DNA of 64,000 nt from an uncultured Dysgonomonas sp. (GTDB taxonomy: Bacteria > Bacteroidota > Bacteroidia > Bacteroidales > Dysgonomonadaceae): the NCBI GenBank assembly GCA_937995835.1, contig CALKIV010000028.1:124001-188000 (forward strand), given 5' to 3'. The notes below the pieces were generated by a model, which was given only the letters and a program-made list of their open reading frames with translations, did no database searches and was not told where the DNA came from. This document shows, one piece after another, positions 54,791 to 63,518 of this stretch (position 1 is the first letter of the stretch; every line of letters begins with the position of its first letter). The position numbers and the translations under genes were made by a program.

Positions 54791-54814
54791 TAACCTAGAA
54801 AACCTTCTTATATT

Positions 54815-55303
54815 TTATTTCTTTTCAGCTTCGAGTTCTTCTCCAGCTGTCCAGATTCTATATTTTAACTCATATCCTTTTGGAAGGTAAACCACGATAG
54901 GCAATCGGCTGTTATAACGCACTGATGTGCTTTCGCCTGAAATAAATTTTTCAGTTTTAGGACCAGGGCACATCATCATTGTAGAAGCTATGTGACCATC
55001 AGTCTCAAAAACATAATAATTATATCCCCATCCCTTTACTGTTTCTTCTGTAAAACTGCCCATCAATCGGTGATTATTGCAGTCCACTTCTAGTGTTTTA
55101 CCTGCATTCAGTTCCACTTCAAATAGTCTTTCGTTATCCTTTTGCTCTACATAAATAACATATCGCTCAAGACTGTCGATTGTTTCAGGATAAGGCTTCA
55201 AGTTTTTCAAAGCTTCTTCTGTTGGTTTCATTTGCGCATTTAATCCTAAAGAAGTACACATAAGCGTAACAACTGTCATTAGTAGCAGATTCATCTTTTT
55301 CAT
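54815..55303 (-). CDS. eco: Ecotin, periplasmic serine-protease inhibitor
   Basis: A 162-residue precursor from the ATG at 55303 (same length as E. coli ecotin); an upstream in-frame ATG at 55354 overlaps the likely promoter. Signal peptide to about 'GLNAQ' (residue 24). Signatures match ecotin closely: 'TLEVDCNNHRL', 'VKGWGYNYYVFE', 'STMMMCPGPKTEKF', 'RYNSRLPIVVYLPKGYELKY' and 'RIWTA'. The disulfide cysteines are Cys75 and Cys112, and Met109 is at the reactive-site P1 position, as Met84 in E. coli. It would block trypsin-, chymotrypsin- and elastase-like proteases, for example from host neutrophils or the gut. Monocistronic. Confidence 0.93.
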   Translation of the reverse strand: MKKMNLLLMTVVTLMCTSLGLNAQMKPTEEALKNLKPYPETIDSLERYVIYVEQKDNERLFEVELNAGKTLEVDCNNHRLMGSFTEETVKGWGYNYYVFETDGHIASTMMMCPGPKTEKFISGESTSVRYNSRLPIVVYLPKGYELKYRIWTAGEELEAEKK

Positions 55304-55325
55304 ATCTATTTTGTTTTTGAATGTT

Positions 55326-55355
55326 CTAATATAATAGACGGTAATCCTACACAAA
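55326..55355 (-). promoter_or_regulatory. Probable ecotin promoter
   Basis: On the minus strand: TTTG at 55352-55355, an 18-base spacer, and TATATTAG (one mismatch to TAnnTTTG) at 55326-55333, 22 bases before the ATG at 55303. Confidence 0.35.
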
Positions 55356-55405
55356 AGGTTGATTCACATTCTTGCTTTTTGTATTTTTTTAACACTAATT
55401 ACAAA

Positions 55406-56203
55406 TTAAAAGCCCCTTTGCCTCATCGCTTCAAAAGTTATAACTGCCGTAGAGACAGACACATTGAGTGAGTCTATAGCACCCCTCATCGGGATTTTGA
55501 TCCTGTTATCAGCATTAGATAGCCAAAAATCAGTCAATCCATCTGCCTCAGTACCCATAACGATGGCAGACGGCTCTCTAAAATCAGTCTCGTGATACCA
55601 TTGAGAAGCTTGTAACTCTGCAGCAAAAGACTTTATCTGACGATCTCTCAAAAACTTCAGCGCCTCCTCTGAGGAGCAAACAGCAATAGGTACAGTAAAA
55701 AAACACCCAACACTCGAACGTATTGTGTTAGGATTATAAAGATCAGTTCCAGGATCACAAACAATCACAGCATCCACCTGAGCCGCATCAGCAGTACGAA
55801 GCACAGCTCCCAAGTTTCCTGGTTTTTCCACGGCTTCCAGCACTATGATAAAAGGATTTGTTGGGAGAGATAAGCTCTCCATATTAATATCCTTGCTTTT
55901 AGCCACTACTAATATTCCATCCGAATTTTCTCGATAGGCTATTTTCTGAAAGACAGGAATCGTCACTTCAAAAACCAGCTGCTGATCGAGCTGGCCGAGC
56001 ACTTCAGGATAGTCCGTTTTCTCGAATAAGTCGGGACAAATGAATACCGAATCAAACTCATAACTGCTCGAAATCGCTAGAGACAGCTCTCTCGCTCCCT
56101 CAAAAATAAATAGTCCCTGAGCTTTGCGTTCTTTAGACTTTGACGAAAGCTTGATTATATTCTTTATTCTTGGATTTTGAAGGCTACTTATCTTTTCCAT
56201 CAT
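55406..56203 (-). CDS. TrmH/SpoU-family RNA 2'-O-methyltransferase
   Basis: A 265-residue SAM-dependent enzyme with a trefoil-knot (SPOUT) domain. N-terminal substrate-binding domain 'NPRIKNIIKLSSKSKERKAQ' (about 9-28), then the SpoU motifs 'EKPGNLGAVLRTADAA' (motif 1, about 126-141), 'IVMGTEADGL' (motif 2) and 'IPMRGAIDSLNVSVSTAV' (motif 3). It probably methylates a ribose in rRNA or tRNA; the site cannot be told. It is divergent from the DUF5715 gene. Confidence 0.95.
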   Translation of the reverse strand: MMEKISSLQNPRIKNIIKLSSKSKERKAQGLFIFEGARELSLAISSSYEFDSVFICPDLFEKTDYPEVLGQLDQQLVFEVTIPVFQKIAYRENSDGILVVAKSKDINMESLSLPTNPFIIVLEAVEKPGNLGAVLRTADAAQVDAVIVCDPGTDLYNPNTIRSSVGCFFTVPIAVCSSEEALKFLRDRQIKSFAAELQASQWYHETDFREPSAIVMGTEADGLTDFWLSNADNRIKIPMRGAIDSLNVSVSTAVITFEAMRQRGF

Positions 56204-56263
56204 TTTTTAGTTAATGCTTATAGAACAAAAGTAGAGTTTAATTCTCATTTCATCGTTATTTTG

Positions 56264-56271
56264 TAACTTTG
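56264..56271 (+). promoter_or_regulatory. -7 element (TAACTTTG) at the DUF5715 gene start
   Basis: Consensus TAnnTTTG, overlapping the possible TTG start at 56269 and ending 9 bases before the TTG at 56281. No -33 TTTG. Confidence 0.4.
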
Positions 56272-56280
56272 TATTTTATT

Positions 56281-57015
56281 TTGGAAAAGAAAAAAGAAAA
56301 ATACAAGATCAGACTCTACTCAATACTTATAATATTGGGTTTGCTTACTTGTTTTTTTACTTGTAGTCTATCAGAAACTGAATCCAGAACTTATCCACTG
56401 ATAGAAGAAATAACGTTACCAGAGGAGCCACAAGAAGAGGTTAAGCACTATACTCCCTTTGATGGCAATTATGACAGAACATTCAACGACTTGCATAAGC
56501 TCCATACCGAAGAAGCTACAAAACTTGGCTTCGCTACTATGGCTACGCATCAGGATACTGCCAGACTCAAAGGCAACATCGTCTATCTAAAACCCGGAGA
56601 ATATGAAAATTTCATAATCGACTCTCTTCCTCACTCCATACCGATCATGATCCCTCAAGTGGCCAGATTGATCGAAGAAATTGGAACAAGCTTTAGAGAC
56701 TCTTTAAAGGCAATAGGGTTTGTGGACTGCAAAATGGTTGTCACCAGTATCACCCGTACCGAAGCTGACATCAAAAAGTTAAGGCGCCAAAATGGGAATG
56801 CTATTCATGAGTCTACCCACCGACATGGCACATCTTTCGATATTTCATGGTTACAATTTCACGTGGTGGATACACTAGATACACGCACCCCCTATCAGAG
56901 TGTGCTGAAAAAGAATCTGGGGAAGGTGCTAAACAGAATGAGCCAAGAGCAAAAATGTTATATCAAATATGAAACACAACAAATGTGTTTTCACATAACC
57001 ATTAGAGAGCAATGA
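56281..57015 (+). CDS. DUF5715-family protein, M15-peptidase-like
   Basis: About 244 residues. No ATG exists near the N-terminus; a TTG start is needed, either at 56281 (giving MEKKKEKYKIRL) or at 56269. I prefer 56281 because a -7 box overlaps 56269. One membrane anchor or signal follows (about 12-28, possible lipobox 'LLTC'). The C-terminal domain (about 130-244) looks like a D-Ala-D-Ala carboxypeptidase/M15 fold: 'VVTSITRTEADIKKLRRQNG', metal-site-like 'THRHGTSFDISW' (His and Asp) and the last His in 'QQMCFHITI'. It may trim peptidoglycan or be a degenerate relative. Its stop overlaps the truA start. Confidence 0.75.
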   Translation: MEKKKEKYKIRLYSILIILGLLTCFFTCSLSETESRTYPLIEEITLPEEPQEEVKHYTPFDGNYDRTFNDLHKLHTEEATKLGFATMATHQDTARLKGNIVYLKPGEYENFIIDSLPHSIPIMIPQVARLIEEIGTSFRDSLKAIGFVDCKMVVTSITRTEADIKKLRRQNGNAIHESTHRHGTSFDISWLQFHVVDTLDTRTPYQSVLKKNLGKVLNRMSQEQKCYIKYETQQMCFHITIREQ

Positions 57016-57767
57016 GCAAACGTTACTTCATATTCTTGTCTTACAACGGAGCCTCATATTGTGGTTGGCAAGTACAGCCCAATGGCATTACAGTTCAGGA
57101 GGTGATCGAAAAAGGATTGAGCATACTCCTCAAAGAAGACATTGCCATTGTTGGTGCAGGCAGAACAGACTCAGGTGTGCATGCAAAAAACATGGTTGCT
57201 CATGTTGATTGCAATCTAGGAAGCACAAACCTCGATGAATTGGTATTTAAGCTGAATAGCTATCTACCCAAAGACATCGTTATTCATAGGATTGTACAGG
57301 TAAAAGAGGATGCACATGCCCGTTTCGATGCTATATCGAGGACCTATAAATATTATGTAACGACAGACAAAGATCCTTTTTTACATCAGCTAAAGTACCG
57401 ACTATATGGGCATCTGGACATGGATAAAATGAATGAGTGTGCAAACATTTTATTTGAATATGAAGATTTCACTAGTTTCAGCAAACTACATACAGATGTG
57501 AAGACGAACAACTGCGATATCATGCATGCAAAGTGGGAACAAAAAGGGACAGATTATATTTTTACAATAAAGGCTAATCGTTTTTTAAGAAATATGGTCA
57601 GATCTATTGTTGGCACACTGCTAATGGCAGGTAAAAACAAAATTGGTGTTCCTGAGATGAGAAAGATCATAGAAGCAAAAGACAGAGGCATGGCAGGCAG
57701 TTCTGCACCAGGGCATGCCTTATTTTTAGAAGAAGTAGAATACCCAAAAGAAATTTTTGAAAAATAA
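57012..57767 (+). CDS. truA: tRNA pseudouridine(38-40) synthase TruA
   Basis: A 251-residue enzyme modifying U38-U40 in tRNA anticodon arms. Catalytic Asp53 lies in 'VGAGRTDSGVHAKNMVAH'. Other family blocks are 'FLSYNGASYCGWQVQPNG' at the N-terminus, 'DDAHARFDAISRTYKYYV'-type region near 95-115, and 'RFLRNMVRSIVGTLL'. It starts inside the upstream stop (ATGA) and ends 3 bases before nhaA, so DUF5715-truA-nhaA form one operon. Confidence 0.97.
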   Translation: MSKRYFIFLSYNGASYCGWQVQPNGITVQEVIEKGLSILLKEDIAIVGAGRTDSGVHAKNMVAHVDCNLGSTNLDELVFKLNSYLPKDIVIHRIVQVKEDAHARFDAISRTYKYYVTTDKDPFLHQLKYRLYGHLDMDKMNECANILFEYEDFTSFSKLHTDVKTNNCDIMHAKWEQKGTDYIFTIKANRFLRNMVRSIVGTLLMAGKNKIGVPEMRKIIEAKDRGMAGSSAPGHALFLEEVEYPKEIFEK

Positions 57768-57770
57768 ATT

Positions 57771-58922
57771 ATGGTAGCAATTAAAAACACATTTAAAGAC
57801 TTTTTTAAGAATGAGAAATCCGGAGGATTGATTCTCATCTTATGTACTATTGTCTCCTTATTAATAGCAAATTCTACAATAGGGCACAGCTATATCGACT
57901 TATGGAATATCCCGTTAGGAAGCCATACTCTAGTGGAATGGATCAACGATGGACTAATGGCGATCTTTTTCTTCTTGATCGGTTTAGAATTAGTAGAAAA
58001 TGCCAAAGATGGCGATCTGTCTGACATCCGTTCAGCCATGTTGCCCGTGTCGGCCGCCTTTGGAGGCATGTTAGTTCCTGCCGGTATCTATTTGGCGCTG
58101 AATTGGGGAACTGCCACAGAAAGTGGAGCTGGTATTCCGATGGCTACAGACATCGCATTTGCACTAGGAGTTTTGTCCTTATTTGGCAAGAGAGTTCCAC
58201 TCTCACTCAAAGTATTTCTGACAGCTTTAGCTGTTATTGACGATCTTGGAGCCATTATCGTGATTGCCGTTTTCTATACCAGTGATCTATCTGCTACATA
58301 TCTCTTTGGCTCATTAGGAGTTTTCGCTTTATTAATGATATTAAATTTCGGATTTAAAATAAAAAGTCTCATCCCTTACCTTTTAGGAGGAGTCATCATG
58401 TGGTATTTGATGCTCAATTCGGGAGTTCATGCAACTATTGCCGGAGTATTACTAGCAATCGCAATCCCATACAGAAGAGGAGATTCGAAAAAAAATCCGA
58501 ACAAAATCTTACAACATTTCTTACACTATCCTGTAGCCTTCTGGATTCTTCCTATTTTTGCTCTAGCAAATACAGCTATTCACTTAGAGGGCAATTGGGA
58601 CAACGCATTGGGCGAACCTTTTGCTCAAGGGATTCTACTTGGATTGATCGTAGGAAAACCAATTGGGATAGGCCTTTTCTCATACCTATCAGTAAAATTG
58701 AAGTTATGTAAATTGCCAGATGATATGACTTGGGCAAAGCTCTTTTCTGTCGGTATTTTGGGAGGAATTGGCTTTACCATGTCCATTTTTATCTCACTCT
58801 TGGCTTTCGAAGATCAATATCATATTAATGAGGCCAAACTTATGATTATGCTGGCATCACTAACCTCGGGTATTATTGGCTTCTTGGTGCTAAGAGAAGT
58901 GGCATTGAAAAAGAAAAAATAA
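57771..58922 (+). CDS. nhaA: Na+/H+ antiporter NhaA
   Basis: A 383-residue inner-membrane antiporter with about 12 hydrophobic segments. It has the NhaA signatures 'NDGLMAIFFFLIGLELV', 'IPMATDIAFALGVLSLFG' and the ion-binding double Asp in 'LTALAVIDDLGAIIVIAVFY' (near 145-165), plus 'GIGFTMSIFISLLAF' near the C-terminus. It exports sodium in exchange for protons. Co-transcribed with truA; a strong terminator follows. Confidence 0.96.
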   Translation: MVAIKNTFKDFFKNEKSGGLILILCTIVSLLIANSTIGHSYIDLWNIPLGSHTLVEWINDGLMAIFFFLIGLELVENAKDGDLSDIRSAMLPVSAAFGGMLVPAGIYLALNWGTATESGAGIPMATDIAFALGVLSLFGKRVPLSLKVFLTALAVIDDLGAIIVIAVFYTSDLSATYLFGSLGVFALLMILNFGFKIKSLIPYLLGGVIMWYLMLNSGVHATIAGVLLAIAIPYRRGDSKKNPNKILQHFLHYPVAFWILPIFALANTAIHLEGNWDNALGEPFAQGILLGLIVGKPIGIGLFSYLSVKLKLCKLPDDMTWAKLFSVGILGGIGFTMSIFISLLAFEDQYHINEAKLMIMLASLTSGIIGFLVLREVALKKKK

Positions 58923-58940
58923 GAACTCCAAATAAAAAGC

Positions 58941-58990
58941 AAGGGCTAAGGCAAAAATTTCGATGAAATAGTTGCTTTAGCCCTTTTTTT
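58941..58990 (+). terminator. nhaA operon terminator
   Basis: A 14-bp outer stem (58941-58954 with 58972-58985, one wobble), an inner 5-bp stem (58957-58961 with 58965-58969), and a T-run to 58990. Confidence 0.85.
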
Positions 58991-59044
58991 TACCAAAATT
59001 TGTAATTCAGAACAATAATTAAGACACATTCAAACAATTCTTTA

Positions 59045-60859
59045 ATGAAAAAAACTACACTACTCCAAATAGGACTTGTTAGTTGCCTGATACTTATAGC
59101 ATCCAACATTAAAGCAAAACCCATCGAAAACAAATCAACATTGCAACAAGCAACTGTTTTTTTCGAGGGAGCAGAATTAATACATAAAGCCAATGCCTCA
59201 CTACAGAAAGGCAGTAATGAAGTTTGGATTTCAAACCTAAGCCCTAGCATAGACATCAATTCGTTGAAGATAAAAACCACCAAAGGAGTGATTGTAGCAT
59301 CATACGAATACTCACAAGACTATGTGAACAAAAAGCAAGTAGGATCATTGGAGAAAACTCTCAAAGACTCTATCACTTTCTATAAAAACAAGATCAATGA
59401 ATATGCCATCAGTAAGCAGACCAACAATGATTTGCTAGACTTATTGAAAGCGAATAAATCTATTGGAGGATCGCAAACAGGACTTAGCGTGAGCGAACTG
59501 ACTAAAATGGTGGAATATTATAAAGTTCAATCAAATACCCTAAATAAAGAACAAAACGAACTAACCGAAAAAACGGATGAAGCTAAAAAAGCATTAGAAA
59601 GATTGGAACAACAACTTTGGCAAGAGTCAACAAAAAATGTAAAATCAGAAGGTGTCTTAAAACTGAATCTTACTTCACCACTAGCCACCAATACGGAGTT
59701 TACCATCACTTACTTTACAGCAAATGCAAATTGGGTTCCGTACTATGATGTCAATGTCCCGAATATGGACGAAAAAGTACAAATAGCATCGAAAGCCAAA
59801 GTAGCTCAAACTACCGGACTGGACTGGACAAATGTAAAATTGGCTCTTTCTACGGCTACGCCAAGCAAAAATAAGGTAGCTCCCTTGTTCAATGCCTGGT
59901 TTTTAGATTTCTATCAAGCTCCAGATTATTCTCGACGAGCAAATAAGAACCTAGCCAGACAAAATGCCTATGCTCCATCTGGAGTGATGTTGGAAGAAAG
60001 TGTTTCAAATGCCTATGCAATAAGGGGGGCTGGAAGTAGTACAAAAGACACAACACCTCTATACATCATCAATGGCGAGGTGGCAACAGCTGAAGAAGTG
60101 GCACAGTTAGACTCTGATCTCATTCTGTCTACCGAAGTAATAAAAGATGCTTCAGCACAAGCTTTGTATGGTAGCAGAGCAAACGATGGTGTGATAGTCA
60201 TCAAAACCAAAACGCTAGACGACTTTGTAAGCAGAGAAGAAGGAGAACTGAATGCAGTATTCAACATTGATCTTCCATACACCATATTGGGGAATGGAAA
60301 AATACAAAATATCGATTTGCAAACAACAGCCGTAGCAGCCCAATTTAAGCACTATGCTGTACCTAAGCTAGATACAGATGTATTCATTTTAGCTGAGATC
60401 AGCGATTGGCAAAAACTTGGTTTACTATCAGGCAAAGCTAATATCACCTTCGATGGCACCTACGTGGGAGAAACTCTGATAAATACAGCTTCTGTATCAT
60501 CAACCTTGACTTTGACTCTTGGCAGTGATAAACGAGTGACTGTAAAACGAGAAAAATTACAAGACTATAGTAGCCGAAAATTCTTAGGGAAAGACACTCA
60601 ACAGGACTTCACCTATAAGATTACAGCTAAAAACAATCAAAACAAAGCAATCAAGTTGGTGCTAAAAGACCAGTATCCATTGACAAATCAGAAGGACATA
60701 CAAGTGGAGCTACTGAAAGAAACTTCACCAGCCACATATACCAACGAAGAAATTGGAGTGCTGAACTGGGTTCTCGATTTAGAACCAGGCGCATCAAAAG
60801 AGCTTAAAATAGCGTATCGCGTAAAATATCCAAAAGATAACAAACCAACCAACCTATAA
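59045..60859 (+). CDS. DUF4139/MuiA-type exported protein with a TonB-plug-like insert
   Basis: A 604-residue protein with signal peptide ending near 'ASNIKA' (residue 24). The N-terminal domain (about 30-100: 'ATVFFEGAELIHKA', 'EVWISNLSPSIDINSLKIK') and the C-terminal part (about 195-600: 'ITYFTANANWVPYYDVNV', 'TGLDWTNVKLALSTATPS', 'GVLNWVLDLEPGASKELKI') match the mucoidy-inhibitor MuiA/DUF4139 family. A coiled coil covers about 95-195. Residues 324-389 are foreign to that family and look like a SusC plug segment: 'YAIRGAGS', 'TPLYIINGE', then 'VIKDASAQALYGSRANDGV' and 'IVIKTK'. The role of the family is unknown. It is followed after 44 bases by the AIM24 gene. Confidence 0.82.
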   Translation: MKKTTLLQIGLVSCLILIASNIKAKPIENKSTLQQATVFFEGAELIHKANASLQKGSNEVWISNLSPSIDINSLKIKTTKGVIVASYEYSQDYVNKKQVGSLEKTLKDSITFYKNKINEYAISKQTNNDLLDLLKANKSIGGSQTGLSVSELTKMVEYYKVQSNTLNKEQNELTEKTDEAKKALERLEQQLWQESTKNVKSEGVLKLNLTSPLATNTEFTITYFTANANWVPYYDVNVPNMDEKVQIASKAKVAQTTGLDWTNVKLALSTATPSKNKVAPLFNAWFLDFYQAPDYSRRANKNLARQNAYAPSGVMLEESVSNAYAIRGAGSSTKDTTPLYIINGEVATAEEVAQLDSDLILSTEVIKDASAQALYGSRANDGVIVIKTKTLDDFVSREEGELNAVFNIDLPYTILGNGKIQNIDLQTTAVAAQFKHYAVPKLDTDVFILAEISDWQKLGLLSGKANITFDGTYVGETLINTASVSSTLTLTLGSDKRVTVKREKLQDYSSRKFLGKDTQQDFTYKITAKNNQNKAIKLVLKDQYPLTNQKDIQVELLKETSPATYTNEEIGVLNWVLDLEPGASKELKIAYRVKYPKDNKPTNL

Positions 60860-60903
60860 GAGGGTGGACACTATATTTATTAACTAAGATCTTAAATAAA
60901 CAA

Positions 60904-61596
60904 ATGAGTAACAAGTATTCTATCAGTGCTTTTATTGAAGAAACTGCACAAGATGACAGCAAGAAAGACTTTTTCCAGTTAGAAAGTCCATACATGTTAG
61001 AGTTAAATCTTAACAACCAAAGCATTTTGTTAAAAAAAGGAGCGATGGTTGCTTATGATGGCAATATCACTTTCAAAAGAGAAGGCATCCTATCTAAAGG
61101 GATTGGAAATCTTTTGAAAAAAGCTGTATCAGGAGAAGGTACTTCTATGATGCACACAACCGGAACAGGGCGAGTATATGCTGCTGATTTTGGGAAACGT
61201 ATTCGTGTTTTACATCTTGACAACGAAGCTATCTTCGTTAATGGTAACGACATCCTAGCCCACGAAGAAAACATCAAATCGAATGTAAAAATGATGAAAA
61301 GCGTGGCTGGAATGGTAGGTGGAGGATTGTTCCAAGTTAGACTTGAAGGAACAGGACACATTGCTGTAACAACTCACGGTCAGCCATTAACCCTAAGAGT
61401 AAGACCAGGAAGCCCTGTATTCACAGACCCTAATGCTACAGTAGCTTGGTCAGGAAACTTAGAGCCAAAAATCAAAACTGATGTTTCGATCAAAACATTC
61501 ATCGGTAGAGGTAGTGGCGAAAGTATCCAAATGATGTTCCAAGGAGATGGTTGGGTCATCATTCAACCTTATGAAGAAGTATACGGAGCTGAATAA
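60904..61596 (+). CDS. AIM24-family protein
   Basis: A 230-residue cytoplasmic beta-rich protein of the AIM24/TIGR00266 family. Visible pattern: 'LNNQSILLKKGAMVAYDGNI', 'GEGTSMMHTTGTGRVYAAD', 'EAIFVNGNDILAHEENI' and 'GTGHIAVTTHGQPLTL'. These are the repeated double-psi-like strands of the family. AIM24 affects mitochondrial inner-membrane structure in yeast; the bacterial role is unknown. A terminator follows. Confidence 0.85.
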   Translation: MSNKYSISAFIEETAQDDSKKDFFQLESPYMLELNLNNQSILLKKGAMVAYDGNITFKREGILSKGIGNLLKKAVSGEGTSMMHTTGTGRVYAADFGKRIRVLHLDNEAIFVNGNDILAHEENIKSNVKMMKSVAGMVGGGLFQVRLEGTGHIAVTTHGQPLTLRVRPGSPVFTDPNATVAWSGNLEPKIKTDVSIKTFIGRGSGESIQMMFQGDGWVIIQPYEEVYGAE

Positions 61597-61630
61597 TTAA
61601 TGCTTACTTTCTTAGTAGAAAAGAAAGAAG

Positions 61631-61664
61631 AAAAGGCTGGTTTCCATCAGGAACAGCCTTTTTT
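61631..61664 (+). terminator. Terminator after the AIM24-type gene
   Basis: A 9-bp outer stem (61631-61639 with 61654-61662) plus an inner 4-bp stem, then T-run. The remaining gap to 61863 shows nothing else clear. Confidence 0.75.
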
Positions 61665-61863
61665 ATGCAAAAAAACATAGAAAATGAACCACAAGCAAAG
61701 ATATTTGTTTTAAATTCATAGTCGTGATTACGAAAAAGCGAAGAGATTGCTTACATTTCTTTCACAAAGTAGTACATTAGTCAAACAAAAGATATCCTCC
61801 GAGTGGAGAAATATCTAAACCATAAGAAAACAAGTCTATATCAAATTAACTAAAAAATAAGGT

Positions 61864-62910
61864 ATGAAAATTTTAAATTTCTTATTCATTTTATTTTTAG
61901 CAAATATAGCTCTTAACCCAAGTGCCAATGCTTGCACACGCGTGGTGTATAAGGGTCCTGAGAGTACAGTTATCACAGCCCGTTCGATGGACTGGAAAAC
62001 TGAGATAGATGCTAATTTGTGGGTGTTTCCTAAGGGCATCGAACGCAATGGAGAGGTAGGACCTCTTTCGATCAAGTGGACATCAAAGTATGGAAGTCTG
62101 ATAGCTAGTGCATGGGACATTGCTACAGCTGACGGCATCAATGAAAAAGGCTTGGTGGCTAATGTGTTGTGGCTAGTAGAGTCTGAATATCCAACATTTA
62201 ATCCTAGTGGATCAAAGTCAGGTATGTCTATTTCACTCTGGGCTCAATATGTACTCGACAATTTTGCGACTGTAGCCGAAGCAGTTGATTATTTGAAAGA
62301 TGAGCCTTTCGTCTTGGTTAGCGACTATATTCCGGGCACTGATAAATTTACAACCCTACACCTATCTATATCTGATACACAAGGAGATAACGCTATATTT
62401 GAATACATCAATGGTAAGTTAGTGATACATCATGACCCGTCGTACACTGTGATGACAAACTCTCCAATCTTTGAGCAACAACTAGCTCTCAACGAATATT
62501 GGAAGGGGATTCCGGGCACTGTGATGCTACCAGGAACTAATCGTGCGGCTGACCGTTTCGTTCGTGCCTCATATTATATTCAAGCCATCCCACAGACCAG
62601 TGATGTTCGCACAGCAGTTGCCAGTGTGTTCAGCGTAATCAGAAATAGCTCTGTTCCGTTTGGCATATCATCTGAAACAGAACCTAATATTTCATCTACC
62701 CGTTGGAGATCAGTATCTGACCAAAAGAACTTAGTCTACTTCTTCGAAACAGCTTTGACACCGAATACATTCTGGGTGAACTTGAAGAATTTCGATTTAA
62801 GTGCAAAAGGAAAAACCATGAAGCTAGATATGAGCAACTTTGTGACCTTCAATGGTGATGCTAGCAAACTATTTAAAGCGACTACTCCTTTTAAATTTTT
62901 AGGCATCTGA
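61864..62910 (+). CDS. Secreted choloylglycine-hydrolase-family (Ntn) amidase
   Basis: A 348-residue linear-amide C-N hydrolase related to bile salt hydrolase and penicillin V acylase. The signal peptide ends 'SANA' before Cys24; cleavage would free Cys24 as the N-terminal nucleophile, so secretion and activation coincide. Other expected active-site residues: Arg40 and Asp43 in 'ITARSMDW', Asn in 'VMTNSPIFEQQL' (near 202), and Arg in 'TNRAADRFVRASYY'. It could cleave conjugated bile salts, acyl-homoserine lactones or penicillin-like amides; the exact substrate cannot be read off. Monocistronic. Confidence 0.88.
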   Translation: MKILNFLFILFLANIALNPSANACTRVVYKGPESTVITARSMDWKTEIDANLWVFPKGIERNGEVGPLSIKWTSKYGSLIASAWDIATADGINEKGLVANVLWLVESEYPTFNPSGSKSGMSISLWAQYVLDNFATVAEAVDYLKDEPFVLVSDYIPGTDKFTTLHLSISDTQGDNAIFEYINGKLVIHHDPSYTVMTNSPIFEQQLALNEYWKGIPGTVMLPGTNRAADRFVRASYYIQAIPQTSDVRTAVASVFSVIRNSSVPFGISSETEPNISSTRWRSVSDQKNLVYFFETALTPNTFWVNLKNFDLSAKGKTMKLDMSNFVTFNGDASKLFKATTPFKFLGI

Positions 62911-62942
62911 CTTTAAAGATACACACCAAAGAATTAATGGAA

Positions 62943-62982
62943 ATAAGCTACTTTGCATTTAAAGCAAAGTAGCTTATCTTTT
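62943..62982. terminator. Terminator between convergent genes
   Basis: A perfect 14-bp stem (62943-62956 with 62964-62977) with a 7-base loop, then T-run, between the amidase (+) and the VOC gene (-). Confidence 0.88.
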
Positions 62983-63051
62983 TGTTAGAAGGGCTAATTT
63001 AGATGTCTAATACCAAATATTAAGAGTCAATATTGCTTACCTATCCTAAAA

Positions 63052-63441
63052 TTATTCTTTGATGGCTCCTTTATATTCATCTGAAACAGGTGCAGGCATG
63101 TAGACATACACAATATTCCCAATTGGATCTTGTATCTGAAAAGAACGATCACCCCAAGGCTGGTTTGTTAAATCACAGACTATCCTTGCCTTATCTTTTA
63201 TCTTTGCGTATTCTGTATCCACTTCTTCAACCAAAACATTGAGTGTCACATTGCCTACCTGAACTTCTGATCCAGCCTGATCCAGCTCCATAAATGCAAT
63301 ACTCATATTATTGCAAAACGTGACAACGATGTACCATCCACTATCGAACGTCACCTTCCCTCCTAACGTTTCTGTATAAAATACCTTACACTCTTCTACC
63401 TTATTTGTATATAAGGTTACTGACAAATCTTTTACATTCAT
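63052..63441 (-). CDS. VOC-superfamily (glyoxalase-like) protein
   Basis: A 129-residue protein with two beta-alpha-beta-beta-beta halves: 'LSVTLYTNKVEECKVFYTE' and 'GNVTLNVLVEEVDTEYAKIK', ending 'RSFQIQDPIGNIVYVYMPA'. The 'F.I.DP.GN' block is typical of VOC enzymes and resistance-type binding proteins. It lies 77 bases downstream of the AraC-type regulator on the same strand. Substrate unknown (bleomycin-type binding, glyoxalase or dioxygenase are all possible). Confidence 0.85.
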   Translation of the reverse strand: MNVKDLSVTLYTNKVEECKVFYTETLGGKVTFDSGWYIVVTFCNNMSIAFMELDQAGSEVQVGNVTLNVLVEEVDTEYAKIKDKARIVCDLTNQPWGDRSFQIQDPIGNIVYVYMPAPVSDEYKGAIKE

Positions 63442-63518
63442 TTTTCTAGCATTATATGATTAGACTTCAAAGCTAAAAATATCTGAGAAATATGTTTGTG
63501 TAAAAAAACGACAAGATT

